Notes: generated from the sequence alone by a model not told the origin. A DNA stretch of 62,223 bases from Paraburkholderia piptadeniae (GCF_900007165.1 NZ_CYGY02000053.1:1-62223); one strand, 5' to 3'. Counted from the stretch's first letter, positions 44,468 through 52,442 are shown. Numbers and translations: made by a program.

Positions 44468-44971
44468 ATGACCGATACGCTTCTTCCCGAATCCGACGCT
44501 GGCAACACATCCGATGCCGTGCACGAAGACCGCCTGTGGTGCGACAACGGCTGGACCGCGCGCGTCATCAAGAACGAGGACGACGACGGCTGGGCCGTCG
44601 AGATGATCAAGGACGGCGAGGCAGAGCCTGCGCTGGTGGGCCCATGGACGATGGGCCGCGACAAGAAGAATCCCAAGCCGCTCGACATCGGCGCTTTCAA
44701 TACGCTGGTGAAGACGGCATCGGAAGTGCTGCGCCGGCATGAGCAGCAACTGCACGCGCAGTTGCACAAGCGGCTGACGGTGGAATCGGGTGACGGGAGC
44801 GTCGAGGTCACGCTCGACATCGTCCCCGACGAGGACGACCCCTACGCGCTGCTCACGGCGTTCGACGCACTCGGCGAGCAACTGGCGCAGGTGAAAGTCG
44901 CGCCGAACTTCAAGCTCAGCAGGGCGGGCGCGGCGTCGTGGGTCGAGAACGGGTTTCGTCGGCCGGGCTGA
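44468..44971 (+). CDS. hypothetical conserved protein, 167 aa
   Basis: A 167-residue acidic soluble protein. It contains DRLWCDNGWTARVIKNEDDDGWAVEMI, with a modification-domain-like beta hairpin, and a helical segment NTLVKTASEVLRRHEQQLHAQLHKRL. I know no function. ATG 44468 is chosen because the protein-like composition starts there. It is convergent with the HIT gene. Confidence 0.65.
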   Translation: MTDTLLPESDAGNTSDAVHEDRLWCDNGWTARVIKNEDDDGWAVEMIKDGEAEPALVGPWTMGRDKKNPKPLDIGAFNTLVKTASEVLRRHEQQLHAQLHKRLTVESGDGSVEVTLDIVPDEDDPYALLTAFDALGEQLAQVKVAPNFKLSRAGAASWVENGFRRPG

Positions 44972-44998
44972 CGCCGCTTTAGTCGTTGCGAGTTGCGC

Positions 44999-45433
44999 TT
45001 AGGCGGACGCGCTCTTGCCCAGCTCCGTCCTGATGCGCTCGGCCAGCGCGCGCAATTCATCGAGGTCGGCGCGTTCGGCCGCGTGAATCTTGAGCGGGAT
45101 GCCGTCATGGCGCGGAATTACGTGGAAGTGCACGTGAGGCACGGTTTGTCCGGAAGCGGCGCCGTTCAGTTGCGCGATCATCATGCCGGGCGGATTGAGC
45201 GCGGCCTTCACGGCAATGGCTACCTTGCGCGTCGTGCGGATCGCGGCGGCCGTCGCGTCCTCGGACAGTTCGAAGAGCTCGGCGGCGGGCTCTTTCGGCA
45301 GAACCAGTACGTGACCTTCGGCTTGCGGCATGATGTCCATCAACGCGACGGTGTGCTCGTCTTCGTAGATGCGGATCGACGGCAGTTCATCGCGCAGGAT
45401 GCGGGCAAACGGGTTCTGCTGATCGTAGGGCAT
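44999..45433 (-). CDS. HIT family nucleotide hydrolase
   Basis: A 144-residue histidine-triad protein. The catalytic motif HVHFHV is preceded by NGAASGQTVPHV and followed by IPRHDG, as in Hint/HinT-like enzymes, which hydrolyse nucleoside phosphoramidates or dinucleotides in the cytoplasm. It starts MPYDQQNPFARILRDELP, the usual N-terminus of the family. It is transcribed alone. Confidence 0.9.
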   Translation of the reverse strand: MPYDQQNPFARILRDELPSIRIYEDEHTVALMDIMPQAEGHVLVLPKEPAAELFELSEDATAAAIRTTRKVAIAVKAALNPPGMMIAQLNGAASGQTVPHVHFHVIPRHDGIPLKIHAAERADLDELRALAERIRTELGKSASA

Positions 45434-45638
45434 GAGAGGCTCCGGTGGTCGGGCGCATCGGCTGTGTGTCGAAGGCCGTGCATGAATGATCCGGAGATTT
45501 TAGCCGACGAGATCGTGCGTATCGCATTCCCTGGCGCATCGACTCAATGCTTCGACGCGTTGCATCGACCGTTGCATCGATCCGCAACGCGCATCGATTT
45601 CTCTTTCGCGGCCGGTACTTGCGTGGCGTGTGCTCAGG

Positions 45639-45960
45639 TTGTCCACATCGTTACCCACGGATTCTGTGGACAAAGCCGGTGATACGGCTCGGCACGAGCG
45701 AGGGTTCATCAACGACGTGGTGGCGCGTGCATCGAGCGCAATTCGAGTCGCATCAATGACTTGCCTGGGTCTTGCCCAGGTTACTCACAGCCTTTTGAAC
45801 AGAAAGTGTGGACAACCTCACTGCCGATGCACGCTTCGCCGGACCGTCGATACATGACGAAAGCGCAATGCATGCAGTCCACACATTCCGAGCCGCATCA
45901 ACGACTTGCCGCATTCATACGCAGGATACTCACAGCCTTACCCACGAAAAGTGTTGATAA
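45639..45960. repeat. cluster of DnaA-box-like 9-mers in degenerate repeats
   Basis: Within 322 bp the consensus TTATNCACA is approximated repeatedly: TTGTCCACA at 45639, TGTGGACAA at 45665, TTACTCACA at 45781, TGTGGACAA at 45807, ATACTCACA at 45926, TTACCCACG at 45651 and 45938, and TGTTGATAA at 45952. They sit in about three degenerate units that also share CATCAAYGACTTGCC. No replication gene is nearby, so an origin is unlikely; DnaA titration or decayed repeat DNA is possible. Confidence 0.5.
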
Positions 45961-45976
45961 CCGGCGCGCTCCTCAT

Positions 45977-46107
45977 GCGCGAGGAAAGATGCAACCGCAA
46001 CCGCTCTAACTGCGCTTGCAGAAAATCGCAGTCACATGGGGCGCGACATGATGGACGATCGCCGTGCTGCCCGCTGCGGTGACGGCGGCTTGCACCTTCT
46101 TCTCGCT
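45977..46107. repeat. left copy of 131-bp direct repeat flanking the T6SS islet
   Basis: It aligns without gaps, with about 8 mismatches, to 49101-49231. It contains the last ~34 codons of the exported-protein gene at 49130-49567 plus downstream sequence. This left copy is therefore a truncated gene end and marks one boundary of the islet. Confidence 0.85.
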
Positions 46108-46114
46108 TTCTTTG

Positions 46115-46139
46115 GGCCCGCCATGAGCGGGCCTTTTTT
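46115..46139 (+). terminator. plus-strand terminator at the left edge of the islet
   Basis: GGCCCGC (46115-46121) and GCGGGCC (46127-46133) form the stem, followed by TTTTTT. It lies just inside the islet, right after the repeat, with no plus-strand gene in front, so it may be carried over from a donor locus. Confidence 0.8.
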
Positions 46140-46278
46140 AACCGCTTCCGGATGCGGAGCGCATATCTTTCGCCCGTTCGGGCAATTTTCGAATTCTTCT
46201 GATATCTGCTTGTTTTTGCTTGTGCTCGAATCGCGGCAAGCCTATGCGCGTGCCGGTTTGCCATGTTTCGGAGACTCA

Positions 46279-46449
46279 GTGGACGCGATGGCGAAGTGGA
46301 CGGAAGACGAGCGGGCCCGTGAGGTCGAGGAACCGCGCGGACGCCTGCCCGCCACGGTCAGTATCGACCAGCTTGGGAAGCGGAACATAAGCCAGTGCGC
46401 GATCTATGACCCCGAGACAGGTGACTGGCATTTCGTTGACCTGGACTGA
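46279..46449 (+). CDS. small acidic protein at the head of the T6SS islet
   Basis: A 56-residue protein from GTG 46279, five nt after a GGAG, or 53 residues from ATG 46288. It contains KWTEDERAREVEEPRGRLPA and ends CAIYDPETGDWHFVDLD. It could be a free microprotein or the tail of a lost larger gene. It ends 10 bp before the broken PAAR gene in the same direction and is likely co-transcribed with the islet genes. No family recognised. Confidence 0.45.
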   Translation: MDAMAKWTEDERAREVEEPRGRLPATVSIDQLGKRNISQCAIYDPETGDWHFVDLD

Positions 46450-46459
46450 GAGAAGGTAC

Positions 46460-46977
46460 ATGCCGCGTTACTAGATCAGGTTAGGTGATGGCACAACGGC
46501 GGGCAGCGAGGTCATTGAAGGAGAAACGTCCTGCACGCTGCATGGCGTACCGATGGCCTATCCCGGCGCGAAGGTCTGGTGCCCGGCCTGTAAGAGTACG
46601 GGCGAGATCTGCAATGTGCCGCCTTATCGTCCCGACACGATGATGGGCAAACAGACGGTCCTTGATGGCGATGAATGCCTCTGCAACTGCAGGCCGTATC
46701 CGAAGCTGATTGCGTCGCAGTACTGCGACTGGGCGGAGTTCAGCGCGGTGAACTGGCAGCGGTCGGGCTTGATGCCTTCGGCAATCCCCTGCAGTTTGGC
46801 GAGCAGTTTGTGATTAGGGACCGGCAGACCGGTCGAGCGCTTGCCAATGTCCGCTACACGATCGGGACAGCATCGGGGCGAAGCGTTAGCGGCGTGACCA
46901 ATTCGATGGGGCGCACGCAGCGGGTAAGCACGAGCGGTGCCGAAAATCTGACGTTTCACATCGAAGAAACAGCATAA
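46460..46977 (+). pseudogene. PAAR-repeat protein, broken by a stop codon and a frameshift
   Basis: Reading from ATG 46460 (preceded by GAGAAGG) gives MPRY, then TAG at codon 5, then IRLGDGTTAGSEVIEGETS, CPACKSTGEI and CNCRPYPKLIASQYCDWAEF, which is a PAAR domain of T6SS spike tips. At about 46735-46770 the frame changes by one base; the other frame continues GLDAFGNPLQFGEQFVIRD and a beta-sandwich tail ending at 46977. The tail matches that of the intact PAAR protein next door. Two independent lesions argue for a dead gene rather than a sequencing slip. Confidence 0.75.
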
Positions 46978-46987
46978 GGGAGAACGT

Positions 46988-47503
46988 ATGGAACGACTTG
47001 TCAAAGCGGGAGACAGAACGACAACTGGCGGACGGGTGATGAGCGGAACATCGTCGCAGTATGAAGACGGCGAGGCGCTGTGCTGCGACGGCGACATGGC
47101 AACCTGCGGCAACTGCAAGGGTGTGTACCCCATCTTCGGCACAGCACGCACCTGGCTCGATGAAGGCAGGTCGATGGTGCTGGACCTTGATCATGTGGGA
47201 TGTCCATGCAGGAAGAATCGTGTACTGGCATCGGGTCGCATGTCGATGTTCTACAGCACGGGCCACAACGCGTCTGTTATGCCGGTATCGACGCCCAACC
47301 CGGCTGCGGCTCCGGCCTGCGACGAACAGTTCGTGCTGCGCGATTCGATTACGAGCGAGCCTTTACAGGGTGTGGCTTACCGGATCGTGAGCAGGACAGA
47401 AGCCGTACTGGCGTCGGGTGTCACCGATAGCAATGGAGCTACAGTGCGGGTCGCCACGGATACGGCCGCAAGTTTGAGTCTGGAAGTGACGGAGAATCTA
47501 TAA
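46988..47503 (+). CDS. PAAR-domain T6SS spike protein with TTR-like tail
   Basis: A 171-residue protein. The PAAR domain covers residues 1-90 (LVKAGDRTTTGGRVMSG, GDMATCGNCKGVYPIFGTA, DHVGCPCRKNRVLASG), and a transthyretin-like beta extension follows (DEQFVLRDSITSEPLQGVAYRI, ASGVTDSNGATVRV). PAAR proteins cap the VgrG spike and carry effectors. AAGGGAG lies before ATG 46988. It is immediately followed by the metalloprotease gene with no gap, so this PAAR probably delivers that protein. No other T6SS structural gene is in the window. Confidence 0.85.
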   Translation: MERLVKAGDRTTTGGRVMSGTSSQYEDGEALCCDGDMATCGNCKGVYPIFGTARTWLDEGRSMVLDLDHVGCPCRKNRVLASGRMSMFYSTGHNASVMPVSTPNPAAAPACDEQFVLRDSITSEPLQGVAYRIVSRTEAVLASGVTDSNGATVRVATDTAASLSLEVTENL

Positions 47504-48193
47504 ATGCATAACTTCAAAACGGACGATGACGGTGATTGGATTGAGGTTCATTCTGGAGCGGTCACGAACACAAACCCCGGATCAATGGTTCATGTGAAAA
47601 TAAATACCGAGCGCATATGCTCAAACATGTCGAACAAGGAGTTTAAAGAAGCGGTCATGAGGGCGCGGGATGCCGGTGTCTCCCTGATTAAGGAGCGCAT
47701 TACGGCCGTTGCGCGATGGGATGTAAACGAGCAGGCGCGCGCAAAGACTTACTTCGGGCGAGCGGATGACGAAATTCGAAGCACGTTAACCACAGGGCTT
47801 CCCCGCTTGCTTGCAGCAATGCAGGAACTGGTGCCAGAGAAAATCGTGCGCTGGGATGGTGAACTGAGCAGGAACCTTACGTGTTCAGTCGTTCCCGATA
47901 ACGGAACCAATCACGCCGCAGTGTGTAAGCCCGATTCAGAAAAGCGAGTTATCGCGATCTACTCGAAATTTTGCAATGATTCGCTTGGCGAGTTATTTCA
48001 CGCTGCAAAGGTCAAGGTGTTAATTCATGAATGCACGCACTATACGGACACTTTCAATTCGGATGACATCATTTACGGCGACACAGAAGTTGGCATGAAG
48101 ATATTCGCTCTGCAAAATCCAGAGCGCGCGATCAGGAACGCGGACAGCATAACTGGTTATATTGCAACGTTTGATAGGATCATTATTAAATGA
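47504..48193 (+). CDS. aspzincin (M35-like) metalloprotease, probable T6SS effector
   Basis: A 229-residue protein. The zinc motif HECTH is at 175-179, followed by DIIYG (Asp188-Gly192), the third-ligand Asp motif of aspzincins, and then NPERAIRNADSITGYI, the typical aspzincin closing block. There is no signal peptide, as expected for a T6SS cargo. It lies directly after the PAAR gene and overlaps the exported lipoprotein gene by 4 bp. The DNA is visibly AT-richer than the flanks. Protease activity is inferred from the motifs; the target is unknown. Confidence 0.82.
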   Translation: MHNFKTDDDGDWIEVHSGAVTNTNPGSMVHVKINTERICSNMSNKEFKEAVMRARDAGVSLIKERITAVARWDVNEQARAKTYFGRADDEIRSTLTTGLPRLLAAMQELVPEKIVRWDGELSRNLTCSVVPDNGTNHAAVCKPDSEKRVIAIYSKFCNDSLGELFHAAKVKVLIHECTHYTDTFNSDDIIYGDTEVGMKIFALQNPERAIRNADSITGYIATFDRIIIK

Positions 48194-48681
48194 GCAAGAG
48201 GCGTAATTTCCTGTCTAGCGTCGTGGCAGTAGCGCTTGCCATATCAGGTTGCCTGTACGGTTCGGCTAGTGCTTGCACTATCGGAGAAGAAGCGCAGGCA
48301 CATTTGCCATTCAACACAACGACGCTTTCGAATGTCGACAGGCTCGCGATTGCCGATATCGTGATTGAGGCGAAAAGATGGCCCGACGTGCAGATTCAAG
48401 CGGTTGTGATTGCTGGAGCCTACATCGGTGAGCGGAACGTGGATCGGCTGAAAGAAGCCCGCGCCGAGAACGTGAAAGCGTATTTGCAGCAACTTGGAAT
48501 CAAGAGTGAAAACATCTTGATCGATAAAAAAACGTTTACGGATGAAATGGTCGTAAAGCGTCCCGATGGAACATTCTGTATCCGTCAAGTCGTGGTCGAA
48601 CTGACTCCGATATGTAAAGGTAGCTGCGCATGGCTTTGCGACGATCCACGAGTAACACCGCATAGCAGAGCTATCAAATAG
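48190..48681 (+). CDS. exported lipoprotein, candidate periplasmic immunity protein
   Basis: A 163-residue protein with an N-terminal signal (FLSSVVAVALAISGC) and a lipobox ISGC at Cys21; cleavage by signal peptidase I at SASA is an alternative. The mature part has an OmpA_C-like helix-strand pattern: VDRLAIADIVIEAKRW, AGAYIGERNVDRLKEARAENVKAYLQQLGI. The ATGA overlap with the metalloprotease gene (48190-48193) and periplasmic export fit an immunity protein against a periplasm-acting protease. The pairing is inferred; no such immunity family is known to me. Confidence 0.7.
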   Translation: MSKRRNFLSSVVAVALAISGCLYGSASACTIGEEAQAHLPFNTTTLSNVDRLAIADIVIEAKRWPDVQIQAVVIAGAYIGERNVDRLKEARAENVKAYLQQLGIKSENILIDKKTFTDEMVVKRPDGTFCIRQVVVELTPICKGSCAWLCDDPRVTPHSRAIK

Positions 48682-48691
48682 GAACAGTAGT

Positions 48692-48710
48692 CCCGCCTCG
48701 GCGGGGCTTT
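48692..48710 (+). terminator. terminator of the T6SS islet operon
   Basis: CCCGC (48692-48696) pairs with GCGGG (48701-48705) around CTCG, followed by GCTTTA. A modest stem, 10 bp after the stop of the immunity-like gene. Confidence 0.55.
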
Positions 48711-48774
48711 ACGGTCCTTTGATTATTCAGTGCATCATGGAATAATCTCCCTTTTGCCGAGCCTTCGGCAGTGA

Positions 48775-48981
48775 CTTGAAAAATGCCGCGCCCGGAGGCG
48801 CCGCAAAGCTGGCTCACTGCTCTCCGATCGAGCGCATGGAAACAACCGCAAGAACTACTTCACGTTTCGCGCTGACCATCGTCGTGACCATTTCGAATTC
48901 GGTGACACGCTGTCTGGCGTGTTCGACGGCGTTTTGATGATGCGCTCAAACGGCGCAGGACATGGCGCTGGCTGGTGGTGA
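48775..48981 (+). pseudogene. possible gene fragment inside the islet
   Basis: After a TGA at 48772 the frame stays open to a TGA at 48979-48981 and reads RKNYFTFRADHRRDHFEFGD and LMMRSNGAGHGAGWW at its end. There is no usable start codon before the last third. It looks like the tail of a lost protein, possibly an effector or spike-associated gene, but the family is not recognised. The remaining 48711-49100 sequence has no other gene that I can support. Confidence 0.3.
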
Positions 48982-49100
48982 GAATGTCGGCTTCTCGTTC
49001 CGTGCTGACTCAAACCACGTTCATCGAACAGACCCGTCACCACAAAATACGGAGAGCGGCCACATGGACCTCTTCGTCGATTCCCCACAAGCCTGCATAT

Positions 49101-49231
49101 GTGCGAGGAAAGAGCCAACCGCAACCGCTCTAACTCCGCTTGCAGAAAATCGCCGTCACATGCGGTGCGACATGATGGACGATCGCCGTGCTGCCCGCTG
49201 CGGTGACGGCGGCTTGCACCTTCTCGTCGCT
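49101..49231. repeat. right copy of 131-bp direct repeat flanking the T6SS islet
   Basis: It matches 45977-46107 at a constant offset of 3124 bp. It covers the last 34 codons of the exported-protein gene on the minus strand and 29 bp beyond its stop, so this copy belongs to the intact gene and is likely the ancestral one. Confidence 0.85.
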
Positions 49232-49567
49232 GCCCCAGACGACGGCGCCATAAGCCGACTTCGCAAGCGGCTCGCCGTTGCCGACGCGAAAGATGGGATC
49301 GTCCTGTTCATATCCGACGATGGCGAACACACTGAAGCCATACGCGTTCAGGTTCGCGCCGCGCACGGGGCTAAACGCGTTGATCGAGTTGCTCTCGACG
49401 CGCATCGGCTTCGGATCGATCAACTGCTGGGCGGCCAGATCGGCGATGAACTTGTGCGCCGATTCTTCGCACGCGAGAGCGGCATCGAGCGACGCGGCGC
49501 GCGCGACAAACGGCAGCGCCGACAGCATCAGCGCAAGCAGAACAGGGCGGACAAAAAAGCGTTTCAT
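49130..49567 (-). CDS. exported hypothetical protein whose 3' end is duplicated
   Basis: A 145-residue protein with a signal peptide ending PFVARA. The mature part contains SLDAALACEESAHKFIADLAA and ends HHVAPHVTAIFCKRS, with two Cys that may pair. The function is unknown; it resembles small periplasmic proteins of Burkholderiaceae. Its last 34 codons are repeated at 46007-46107, marking it as the site next to which the islet inserted. ATG 49567 starts the signal peptide. Confidence 0.7.
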   Translation of the reverse strand: MKRFFVRPVLLALMLSALPFVARAASLDAALACEESAHKFIADLAAQQLIDPKPMRVESNSINAFSPVRGANLNAYGFSVFAIVGYEQDDPIFRVGNGEPLAKSAYGAVVWGSDEKVQAAVTAAGSTAIVHHVAPHVTAIFCKRS

Positions 49568-49876
49568 GGTATCGACAAAACGTCCCCGCGACGGCTCGCG
49601 CGCGGATAACTTCAAATGAAAGAGCAAGAGGAAAATCAAAGGCGATTCATGCCGGGCGAATCAAAAACAACGGGTTCATAACGGAGAAAGCGCCGGCAAA
49701 AGCGCAGTACGCAGGAATTAGCGCGATAAAACCGGTAACAAAGGCGCGACAGACGCGCACTCTACCTGCGTTCGACAATTCGTGCTGTCGGGTCAACCAC
49801 GGGTAGGTCATTGAAAAGCAACATAATTGTGAGTGACCGAGGCAAGAAATCGCGATCCCGTATATATTTCCGGGTT
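49568..49876. other. intergenic region without recognised gene
   Basis: It separates the divergent exported-protein gene and the phosphatidyltransferase gene and presumably holds both promoters. It is AT-richer than average. I see no RNA gene or convincing coding frame. Confidence 0.45.
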
Positions 49877-50566
49877 ATGACTTCGCAATCCAATCCTCCC
49901 CGGAATGTCCCGCTGCCCAAAATGTGGGATGCCAGGCTTGCCCGGCGGCTCATCATGCCGCTCGTCGATACACACGTTACGCCCAACCATCTGACGACCG
50001 TACGCCTGCTGATCGGTTTCGCAGGCGGCCTTGCATTGGCGCGCGGCGGTTTCGCGTGGACCAACGTCGGAGCGTTTCTGATCGTGCTCTCCAACTTCGT
50101 CGATCACACGGATGGCGAGCTTGCGCGCGTCAGCGGCAAGTCAAGTCGCATCGGTCATTTTTACGACCTCGCTTCCGATGCGCTCGTCACCGTGCTGCTG
50201 TTCGCGGGCATGGGCTACGGGATGACGTCATCGCAAGTCGGCGATCTGATCGGCCTCGCGGTATCGCCGTTGCTGCTCGGCACCGTCGCGGGCATCGCGG
50301 TTGCGCTGATCTTCTTCCTGCGCATGCGCATCGAGGAGATGGCGGGCAAGGCGGGCACCAGACAGGCGTCCGTCGGCGGCTTCGAGACGGAAGACATTCT
50401 GTATCTTCTGCCCCTCGTCACGCTGATGAGCGGCGTCGCGCCGTTTCTCGTGGCCGCGTCGATCGGCGCGCCGCTCTTTGCTGTGTACGTCGTGATCGAC
50501 TACCGTCGCGTCGTGCACCGAACGCGCTCGGCGCAAGAAACCAGTCATGCATGGGTGAGCCGATGA
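49877..50566 (+). CDS. CDP-alcohol phosphatidyltransferase family protein
   Basis: A 229-residue membrane enzyme. The signature DxxDGxxAR-x8-GxxxDxxxD is exact, from DHTDGELAR through GHFYDLASD (residues 76-101), and holds the two metal ions. At least four further hydrophobic helices follow. The enzyme joins a CDP-activated alcohol to a lipid or polyol acceptor. Its stop overlaps the oxygenase start (ATGA at 50563-50566). Together with the nucleotidyltransferase three genes on, it forms an activation/transfer pair for one headgroup. Confidence 0.88.
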   Translation: MTSQSNPPRNVPLPKMWDARLARRLIMPLVDTHVTPNHLTTVRLLIGFAGGLALARGGFAWTNVGAFLIVLSNFVDHTDGELARVSGKSSRIGHFYDLASDALVTVLLFAGMGYGMTSSQVGDLIGLAVSPLLLGTVAGIAVALIFFLRMRIEEMAGKAGTRQASVGGFETEDILYLLPLVTLMSGVAPFLVAASIGAPLFAVYVVIDYRRVVHRTRSAQETSHAWVSR

Positions 50567-51420
50567 GCACGCCCGCACAAGAACACGTGACCACATCCAA
50601 CTCGTTGAACAATGCCGGCCTCGCGCCGGCTTCTGTTGTTTCCGGGGCTGCTTCGTCGTCCGCGAATGCCGCGCCCGATGCGGATCGCGCCGTCGCGGAC
50701 CGCATCCGCACCTTCGATAACGCGCAACTACGCAAGGATTTCGACGACCAGAGCGCGTTTCTGTACCTCGAAGATTTCCTCGCGCCGGAAGTGACGGCGC
50801 AACTGATCGCTGCGGCACGCGCGCTCCTGCCCGAAGTGAACCGCAACTATCTGCCGGGGCACAAGCAGGGCGGCAGCGTCAGCCGCCATACGATCGACAG
50901 TCTCGCGCCGTTCATCGCGCGGCTTTATCGCTCGAAGGAGCTGATCGGCTGGCTCGAGCATCTGACGGGCGACAAGCTGCTGCTGTCGCCGCCCGACGAT
51001 CCGCACGCGTACGCGCTCTACTACTACACGAAGCCGGGCGACCATATCGGCTGGCACTACGACACGTCGTACTACGACGGCCGCCGTTACACGCTGCTGC
51101 TCGGCGTGATCGACGAATCGTCATGCCGTCTCGACTACGAGTTGCACACGCGCAACCCGGACAAGGCCGATGCGCCCGGTTCGGTGCAGATTCCTCCGGG
51201 CGGTCTCGTGTTCTTCGACGGCGACAAGCTGCGTCATCGCATCACGCCCGCGCTCGACAACGAAATGCGCGTGTCGCTCACATTCGAATACGTGACCGAT
51301 CCGAACATGCGCCCGTGGCGCCGCGTGATTTCGAATCTGAAGGACGCGATCGCGTACTTCGGCTTTCGCCAGGTGTTCAGCCAGCTGTCGCGCCGCAACG
51401 CCAGGGGAGAAGGCGCGTGA
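50563..51420 (+). CDS. 2-oxoglutarate/Fe(II)-dependent oxygenase
   Basis: A 285-residue dioxygenase. The facial triad is His165-x-Asp167 (IGWHYDTSYYDGRRY) and distal His225 (FFDGDKLRHRITP), with Arg236 placed to bind 2-oxoglutarate. The first 45 residues are Ser/Ala-rich and probably disordered. It may hydroxylate the lipid, its headgroup or an acyl chain made by the neighbouring enzymes. The gene overlaps both neighbours (ATGA upstream, GTGA downstream). Confidence 0.85.
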   Translation: MSTPAQEHVTTSNSLNNAGLAPASVVSGAASSSANAAPDADRAVADRIRTFDNAQLRKDFDDQSAFLYLEDFLAPEVTAQLIAAARALLPEVNRNYLPGHKQGGSVSRHTIDSLAPFIARLYRSKELIGWLEHLTGDKLLLSPPDDPHAYALYYYTKPGDHIGWHYDTSYYDGRRYTLLLGVIDESSCRLDYELHTRNPDKADAPGSVQIPPGGLVFFDGDKLRHRITPALDNEMRVSLTFEYVTDPNMRPWRRVISNLKDAIAYFGFRQVFSQLSRRNARGEGA

Positions 51421-52421
51421 CGCGCGCAGCGATGATCCTGCTGACGATCGGCGGGGCGCTGTTCGTCGCATTGCTCGCGTGGCAGGGCTTCGGCCCCGTC
51501 GTGTCGACGCTGATGGCGGCGGGCTGGGGCCTCGCGCTCGTCGCCGCGTTCCATCTGCTGCCGCTCGTGCTCGATGCGGGCGCGATCTCCGTGATGTTCG
51601 ACAGGAAAGCGCGGCATGTCACCGAGCGCGACGCGGTGTTCGCGCGCTGGATCGGCGAATCGGTGAACAGCCTGTTGCCCGCTGGTCAGATCGGCGGGCC
51701 GGTGATGATGGTCCGTCAACTGTCGCAGCGCGGTCTGCGCATGCGTGACGCCGCGGCGGCGATTACCGTCAGCACGACATTGCAGGCGCTTGCGCAGATC
51801 GTCTTCGCGATGCTCGGCTTGCTGCTGTTCGGCGCATCGGCGGCGCACGGCGCAATGCACGACCTGCAGACAGCCGCGTTGATCGCAACAGGCGTGCTTG
51901 GCGCGCTGATCGCCGGCTTCTATATGGCGCAGCGGCGCGGCCTGTTCGGCAAGGCGCTGCGCGTGCTGTCGAAGGTGTTCGGCAAACGCGACTGGTCGTC
52001 GTTGACGACGCGCGCCGATGCCGTCGATGTCGCCGTGCGCGAACTCTACGCGCAGCGCGGCAAGGTCGCCGCGAGCTTCGCGCTGAGCCTCGCGGGCTGG
52101 ATCGTCGGTACGGTGGAAGTGTGGCTCGCGCTGCGCTTTCTCGGCCATCCCGTTGGCTGGATCGACGCGCTGCTGCTCGAAAGCCTCGGCCAGGCGATCC
52201 GCGGCGCGGCCTTCGCGATTCCCGGCTCGCTCGGCGTCCAGGAAGGCGGCTATCTGCTGCTCGCGCCGCTCGTCGGCCTGCCGCCCGAAGCGGCGTTGGC
52301 GCTGTCGCTGGTGAAGCGCGCACGTGAGTTGCTGCTCGGCTTGCCGGGCCTGCTGTATCTGCATTTCAGCGAACGTAGCTGGCAGCGGCGGCGCGCAACG
52401 CGTCTGCCCGCTGTCGATTGA
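51417..52421 (+). CDS. flippase-like membrane protein (UPF0104/HpnL-like)
   Basis: A 334-residue integral membrane protein with about eight helices, starting at GTG 51417 inside the GTGA overlap. ESVNSLLPAGQIGGPVMMVRQLSQRG and AIPGSLGVQEGGYLLLAPLVGLPPEAALALSLVKRARELLLGLPGLLYL are the conserved blocks of the lysylphosphatidylglycerol-synthase-TM/HpnL family, proposed to flip lipids. Here it would move the lipid product of the adjacent enzymes across the inner membrane; this is inferred from the operon. Confidence 0.82.
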   Translation: MTRAAMILLTIGGALFVALLAWQGFGPVVSTLMAAGWGLALVAAFHLLPLVLDAGAISVMFDRKARHVTERDAVFARWIGESVNSLLPAGQIGGPVMMVRQLSQRGLRMRDAAAAITVSTTLQALAQIVFAMLGLLLFGASAAHGAMHDLQTAALIATGVLGALIAGFYMAQRRGLFGKALRVLSKVFGKRDWSSLTTRADAVDVAVRELYAQRGKVAASFALSLAGWIVGTVEVWLALRFLGHPVGWIDALLLESLGQAIRGAAFAIPGSLGVQEGGYLLLAPLVGLPPEAALALSLVKRARELLLGLPGLLYLHFSERSWQRRRATRLPAVD

Positions 52422-52442
52422 TATCTTTGGAAAGGACCGCGA

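Noticed and set aside
45639..45960. Replication origin
   Set aside because: DnaA-box-like repeats are present, but there is no dnaA, repA, parAB or AT-rich unwinding region nearby.
48750..48775. Second terminator in the islet (TGCCGA/TCGGCA hairpin at 48755-48770)
   Set aside because: The 6-bp stem is not followed by a T-run on either strand.
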